Shown here piece after piece: positions 59,948 through 64,000 of a DNA stretch of 64,000 bases; positions within the stretch are counted from its first letter, which is position 1, and the number at the start of each line of letters is the position of its first letter. Below the pieces are notes generated by a model. The model saw nothing but the letters and a program-made list of their open reading frames with translations, did not search any database and was not told the DNA's origin. The stretch lies in assembly GCA_964498095.1 (NCBI GenBank), contig CAZCFY010000009.1:1-64000 (forward strand). The letters are read 5' to 3'. A program made the position numbers and the translations under genes. The stretch comes from SG-bin7 sp964498095. Its GTDB lineage: Bacteria > Bdellovibrionota > Bdellovibrionia > Bdellovibrionales > SG-bin7.

Positions 59948-60496
59948 TTAACCCTCCAGAACATTGCCAAAGAAAATATCGACGAACATATAATGCGATT
60001 CGACCTTTTCGTTAGTTTTTGGATCCGTAACAAATAACTTGGGGTCACCTTCCCGAGTTTTGCGGGCGCTATCCATGACTTTAATAATCTTGTCATAAGA
60101 CACGTCATCGGCCGGACGCAGTTCCAAACGAAACACCATTGGGAATTGCGTTTTTACTTGCAAAAGTTCTTTGTGAAGACCAGCATAATCTAATTCATTG
60201 TTAACTAATCCTAATGTCTTCTTATTTGACTGGCCGTTATCAGTAACTTCTAAAACTATGCCTTGAGTTGAACTCACTTCAACTTTTACCGTCACTTTTG
60301 GTGACTCATCTTTGCGTTCTTGCTGGACGGCCTCATTGATTATTTGCGGTAACTGAGTGTCGATGACACCGACTCGCAAAAACACTGCCGTGGCCAGCAA
60401 TATCGGAACAAGAGCCACAACGACGGACAAGACGGGGGCCATGTCTAGATCGAAGGACTCTTCGTCATTTTTAAAAAACGCCAGATTGCGTGGCAT
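59948..60496 (-). CDS. TolR/ExbD-like motor subunit, first copy
   Basis: A 182-residue protein with one N-terminal helix (about 20-45; LDMAPVLSVVVALVPILLATA) that carries the Asp of the family. A periplasmic part has an ExbD-type strand-helix pattern (QGIVLEVTDNGQSNKKTLG, VSYDKIIKVMDSARK). It lies 3 bp from both neighbours' coding ends and is surely co-translated with the AglR-like gene. Two TolR-like subunits per TolQ-like subunit is the AglRQS arrangement. Confidence 0.85.
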   Translation of the reverse strand: MPRNLAFFKNDEESFDLDMAPVLSVVVALVPILLATAVFLRVGVIDTQLPQIINEAVQQERKDESPKVTVKVEVSSTQGIVLEVTDNGQSNKKTLGLVNNELDYAGLHKELLQVKTQFPMVFRLELRPADDVSYDKIIKVMDSARKTREGDPKLFVTDPKTNEKVESHYMFVDIFFGNVLEG

Positions 60497-60499
60497 AAA

Positions 60500-61249
60500 T
60501 TATACCGCCTTTAAACGACTGGGAGGAGGAGTATTCGGCTTTTTGCCGTTGCCACCGCCGCCGCCGCCGGTTCCATCATTATTCGGGTATACAGAATTCA
60601 CATGGAACGGTTGGTAGTGTCTTGTTGACAACCAATCCACGAGTTTCGATGAGCTCTCAATGATCTCTTCGAAGTGTTTGTTTTGGCGGGCAAAAAGGAA
60701 CGCATAAGCGATCATAGTGGGAATCGCCACTATCAACCCAAAGGCCGTCGTATACATCGCCATCGAAATACCTTGTGTTAAGATCATTTGCTTTTGCGTG
60801 GGATCAGCTTTGGCTACCGCTGCGAACGCCAAAATGAGACCCTGAATTGTACCTAATAGGCCCAACAAGGTGGCCACGTTAGCTATCATTGATAAATAGC
60901 CCAAACGCTTACTGATTGACGGCATTACTTCGGCAATCGCAATCTCCTGACCTTTTTCAATAGATTCATCATCGCGGTCTGAGCGCTCGAGAATTTTTTT
61001 AATTACAGAAACAAGCGGAATTTTTTCTTTACCGCCACAAAAAGTAACCGCCTCTTCAATCTTATCACTTTGTACGAGGCTGCGGATTTGGCCCATAAAT
61101 TCTTGCGCATTTATTCCATAGGCAAAATACAAACAGCGAACTCGGTCGATCATTACGCCGATCGACATAAAGCCCATAAGCACGATCAGGTACGCTGTCG
61201 CACCCGATTCGTCTATGACCTTAAATACTTCTTTCATTGCTTCCAACAT
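60500..61249 (-). CDS. aglR: TolQ/ExbB/MotA-like proton channel subunit AglR
   Basis: A 249-residue inner-membrane protein with three helices (about 17-37, 130-152 and 172-192). The MotA/TolQ/ExbB core reads MIANVATLLGLLGTIQGLILAF and MYTTAFGLIVAIPTMIAYAF. The C-terminal tail is Gly/Pro-rich (GGGGNGKKPNTPPP), which is unusual in the family. With the two TolR-like genes directly after it, it should form a proton-driven motor of the AglRQS type. AAAGGGGG precedes the ATG. Confidence 0.9.
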   Translation of the reverse strand: MLEAMKEVFKVIDESGATAYLIVLMGFMSIGVMIDRVRCLYFAYGINAQEFMGQIRSLVQSDKIEEAVTFCGGKEKIPLVSVIKKILERSDRDDESIEKGQEIAIAEVMPSISKRLGYLSMIANVATLLGLLGTIQGLILAFAAVAKADPTQKQMILTQGISMAMYTTAFGLIVAIPTMIAYAFLFARQNKHFEEIIESSSKLVDWLSTRHYQPFHVNSVYPNNDGTGGGGGGNGKKPNTPPPSRLKAV

Positions 61250-61261
61250 TTTAGCCCCCTT

Positions 61262-62224
61262 TTACTTAACTTCTGTTGGTTGATAGTAAATTTGAATATT
61301 AACATCTGTCCTAGCAATCGCGGTTCCGTGTAGCTGAATACTATTGTCGGCGGCATTATAGGTCCAACCATTAGCCGCGTCTTCGGGAACAACTTTGCCA
61401 TTAATTAAAACCTGAATAGAACCAATCGCGGGCGTGCGGTCCAAATAAAATCTTGAAGCGGTATCATAAATTCGTTTTTCAACACCCGCTAAGGCCGCCG
61501 CGAAATCTCCCGTGCAGATTGTCGTCTTAGCTCCACCGGAATTATTTACTAAATCCATGTAGCGAAAACCAGGCTCCGTGTAATTTCCATAGGTGGAGCA
61601 GTTTTCGCCGGCAGCACCCGTAACGCCAATAAAGTGAAGAACCCAGTTACGCTCTCCCACCGGGGTACGGGGTTTTATACTGTCTAAGAAACTAATATAG
61701 TCAGCGGAGTTATCCGGACTGCCGTCATCTTCGTTAGATACAGCGACGACAACGAGTAAAGCGTCGTCACGAAAAAAACCTTGGTTCGTAGACGTTCGTA
61801 ACTCAAAAGATCTTTTCATGGCCGCTAAGCCTTGCTCTAAATCGTACGCATCCTCCGCGACGGTAATTTTTGCGTTAAAAGCATTAAAAATATTAGGTGT
61901 TGAAGGTGTTAACACAGCCGGGCTTCCAATAAATGCGCCGCGCGTTCCACCCGAACGCATATCAACGGTGGTCGCCGCGATTCTAAAATCTAGTTTTCGG
62001 CCAATAAGTCCTTGGAGAAATTCTCCTGAGCGTTGCGCCAGTACGGTTTGGTGTTTGTTCATGGAAGGCGTATTGTCAATTACCCAAAGGATATCGACTT
62101 TGTTATTCCAGGTTACGTTGGCCTGATAATTTAAGCCAGCTTGGCCCAGCATAAAATCCTGCTGGCCGCAAGCGCATAAGAGCGTGCCGGTCACGACTAA
62201 AATGTGCGATAATTTTTTTAACAC
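61262..62224 (-). CDS. vWA-domain lipoprotein upstream of the motor genes
   Basis: A 320-residue lipoprotein (lipobox LLCAC, Cys at about residue 19). The von Willebrand A-like domain has a metal-site motif VDILWVIDNTPSMNKHQ, with DxTxS in place of DxSxS, followed by RIAATTVDMRSGG and VVVAVSNEDDGS. The C-terminal 80 residues are beta-type (IQVLINGKVVPEDAANGW). The start is GTG 62224 after TAGGAG. It lies 12 bp before aglR, so it belongs to the same operon. An adhesive role is suggested by the fold only. Confidence 0.8.
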   Translation of the reverse strand: MLKKLSHILVVTGTLLCACGQQDFMLGQAGLNYQANVTWNNKVDILWVIDNTPSMNKHQTVLAQRSGEFLQGLIGRKLDFRIAATTVDMRSGGTRGAFIGSPAVLTPSTPNIFNAFNAKITVAEDAYDLEQGLAAMKRSFELRTSTNQGFFRDDALLVVVAVSNEDDGSPDNSADYISFLDSIKPRTPVGERNWVLHFIGVTGAAGENCSTYGNYTEPGFRYMDLVNNSGGAKTTICTGDFAAALAGVEKRIYDTASRFYLDRTPAIGSIQVLINGKVVPEDAANGWTYNAADNSIQLHGTAIARTDVNIQIYYQPTEVK

Positions 62225-62322
62225 GCGTACACTCCTAGAGTTTATTCAAGACTTCTTGCTCGGAGCGTACATTCACAGGTTTGAGCAAACGGGAACTAAC
62301 CAAATTTTAAAATTCAAATCTA

Positions 62323-63126
62323 TTAGGCGGCCTTTTTACCTTTCTCGGCAAACTCGGAAACGATACCCTGGGCCTTGTCACCGATATTGGTAAACTTCAC
62401 CCCATAATGGATAGATTGTTCTTTATGTTTAATACCTTTTAAAAATCTTTTACTGACAACTTCACATACCGCATTAAAAGGCGGCACACCTTCTCCAGGT
62501 TTGAAATGTAGAAACAGAGTTTGGCCGGGAACGATCATTGAGTTTTCGATCACCAGTCCCGCACCACCCGCGCTAATCTCGATACTCTGCCCTTTCCAGA
62601 CTTGTTTGTTATTATGAATTATTATTGAACCGTCTAACTTCGCCCGCTTGTGACGGCGGCGAAAGAAAAGTTCACTCACGCCTCTTTCACCGGAGTTCTT
62701 AAGATCGCGAATTTTGTCGGCTTTAAATTCTTCCACTTCGGCAACCCGCTGCCATGTCGGCATGCCTGAGCGCCAAACGTATTCGTATTCAAAAAGAGAT
62801 TTTTCCTGCAGCATGCGGATTAAGTCGGCAAATGCAAACGGACCGTAGCGGTTTTCGCCTTTAAGCGTATACCATTCCTGGTCGGTTAAATCGTCGCTTG
62901 GTTTTTCTTCGACAGCTTTCGCTGGTTTAGCTATTTTTGGGGACGCCTTTTTCGCTAGATCCGTGAGTGGTCCAAAATCAACGATGGAAATCCAGTCGGC
63001 CTTATCTTCCACGTAGATAAAATCGCTGGGAGCCATATCTCCCGCTTTAAGTTTGTGTTCGACTTCCTTAACCGAAAATGGACCTTCCTGCTGACCATTT
63101 ATATAGACGTAAAATTGTGTTTGCAT
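62323..63126 (-). CDS. GYF-GYF-PilZ domain protein
   Basis: A 267-residue cytosolic protein. Two GYF_2-type domains lie at about 4-55 (FYVYINGQQEGPFSVKEVE) and 84-135 (WYTLKGENRYGPFAFADLIRML). They are joined by a Lys/Pro/Ala linker. A PilZ domain follows at about 155-260. Its first c-di-GMP motif RRRHKRA is present. The second reads EISAGGAG, with Glu where Asp or Asn is usual. PilZ proteins sense c-di-GMP and often control motility. It is encoded just upstream of the gliding operon with AAGGGGAAA before the ATG. Confidence 0.85.
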   Translation of the reverse strand: MQTQFYVYINGQQEGPFSVKEVEHKLKAGDMAPSDFIYVEDKADWISIVDFGPLTDLAKKASPKIAKPAKAVEEKPSDDLTDQEWYTLKGENRYGPFAFADLIRMLQEKSLFEYEYVWRSGMPTWQRVAEVEEFKADKIRDLKNSGERGVSELFFRRRHKRAKLDGSIIIHNNKQVWKGQSIEISAGGAGLVIENSMIVPGQTLFLHFKPGEGVPPFNAVCEVVSKRFLKGIKHKEQSIHYGVKFTNIGDKAQGIVSEFAEKGKKAA

Positions 63127-63341
63127 AGAGGTTTCCCCTTGTGTCTCAACCAGATCTATCGGAAGTCCAGTCTGCAGACTTTAGTAAAACTCTATGACAA
63201 TTAGCGTGAATTCCTGATGTTTTGTGAAATCGGCGAACTTGTATACAGTGTAATTAATTCATACCTTATTAGTTCCCATTATGGATCACAGTGATTTATA
63301 TCATTTGTGAAAATGGGTGTTCCCGACTATTTTAGTAAGCG

Positions 63342-64000
63342 ATGAAACTGCGGTCCGTGTTGTTAATGCTTCTCATATACTCCTTTAGCTCTGAAGTCTC
63401 GGCGTTTGAGATAGTCAACTCAGGCGCGGACTTCAGGGATTTTTTATCAAATTGGGAAAGGTCCCAGGGCGAACAAAAAATTTATGATTGGACTACTTTT
63501 GAAGAAAAGTACGCCGACATTTTTGAGCACGTGGTTTTTGATCACGCGTCCGCGACATGGCCTACAACCAAGAGTGATGCTTTAAGTGAATTCTTTGCGG
63601 CGCTACCCAATATTAAAGACAAGATGCTGTCTCATTTTGATCAGGCCCAGTCCACCGCGCAAAAAAGTGTAGCGGCGATCAGAAAGGTTTTGCCGGATTT
63701 CACCGACAACCTCACTTTTATTTTCATTCCAACGGCTCTGCGTTTTAACGCCATGGAAAACTATATCAAGGGACGCCGGGGTGAGGTCGTTATTGTTGGT
63801 GTCGATGCGGTCGTAAAGTGGGAGAGCAATCTAGATGTCTTGTTAACCCACGAACTTTTCCACAAACATCATTTCGAGAAAATATTTATTCGCTCGGCAT
63901 TTACCAGTATAGCCAGTGCTTTGTGGACAGAAGGACTAGCCACCTATGCCAGCGAACTCGCTAATCCCGGAGTTTCTAAGGCCGAAATTTTCTACGATAA
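63342..64000 (+). CDS. Exported gluzincin-type metalloprotease, partial
   Basis: The frame is open at the window end, giving 219 residues. A signal peptide (LRSVLLMLLIYSFSSEVSA) starts it. A zinc site HELFHKHH (HExxH) at about residue 170 is followed by WTEGLATYAS, with the downstream Glu ligand of gluzincins. The pattern resembles DUF2268-type putative Zn proteases. The missing C-terminus prevents a firm family call. It is transcribed away from the PilZ gene. Confidence 0.78.
   Translation, partial: MKLRSVLLMLLIYSFSSEVSAFEIVNSGADFRDFLSNWERSQGEQKIYDWTTFEEKYADIFEHVVFDHASATWPTTKSDALSEFFAALPNIKDKMLSHFDQAQSTAQKSVAAIRKVLPDFTDNLTFIFIPTALRFNAMENYIKGRRGEVVIVGVDAVVKWESNLDVLLTHELFHKHHFEKIFIRSAFTSIASALWTEGLATYASELANPGVSKAEIFYD

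Overview
The window is a chromosomal segment of a Gram-negative bacterium that is most likely a Bdellovibrio-type member of the Bdellovibrionota. The case rests on several things seen together: an AglR/TolR-type motor next to Glt-type gliding proteins, a TIGR02147-family regulator beside lipoproteins, an NtrY/NtrX-like pair, a flagellin, many secreted TPR proteins and lipoproteins, and a base composition that looks mid-40s %GC by eye. No phage, complete insertion sequence or CRISPR array was seen. The only transposase-like gene is a single Y1/REP-associated type.

Layout. 1-7500 (minus strand) is the core translation/transcription block. In transcription order it reads tRNA-Thr, tRNA-Tyr, tRNA-Gly, tRNA-Thr, tuf, rpmG, tRNA-Trp, secE, nusG, rplK, rplA, rplJ, rplL, rpoB (cut by the window edge). 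This is the order known from the tufB-rpoB region of E. coli. 7600-13975 (plus) holds nrfHA (ammonifying nitrite reduction), an MscS-type channel, proB-proA and a CPA2 antiporter with a small membrane partner. A short structured non-coding stretch separates this from 14200-23650 (minus): rlmB, pyrF, proS, an NtrX/NtrY-like pair, a small unknown gene, and the riboflavin genes ribH, ribBA and ribE. At 23660-25531 lies a single-chain CheR-receiver-CheB protein.

25532-28438 is the accessory-looking part: a G-rich tract, a papain-like peptidase interrupted by an in-frame stop, a RAYT-like transposase and short repeats. 28439-40020 contains clpB, a flagellin with a structured leader, an exported J-domain protein, two envelope proteins, a histone-like Lys/Ala protein with an acidic tail, a sigma-54 activator, a Xer-type recombinase and a GmhB-like phosphatase. 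40127-48103 is rich in surface proteins: a FecR-domain protein with a TPR/beta-barrel partner, a lipoprotein operon read after a TIGR02147 regulator, and twin pseudopilins.

48100-62224 (minus) holds recO and an LPG-synthase-type membrane protein, then a long run of co-directional, tightly spaced genes that resembles the Agl-Glt gliding machine of Myxococcus and Bdellovibrio: vWA lipoprotein, AglR-like, two TolR-like, TPR protein, TPR lipoprotein, small periplasmic protein, GltG-like FHA/TonB-type protein, outer-membrane barrel, large TPR protein and coiled-coil protein. A GYF-GYF-PilZ protein lies just upstream of it. A partial gluzincin-type protease closes the window.

The most unusual points are an EF-Tu whose switch I lacks the RGITI motif, a NrfA with CxxCH in place of the catalytic CxxCK, an NtrX-like regulator without GAFTGA, the CheR-REC-CheB fusion, the stop-interrupted cysteine peptidase, the 13976-14140 structured element, and a recurrent atypical lipobox ending in NC. 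All homology statements come from reading the sequence and from memory of the families; no search was run.
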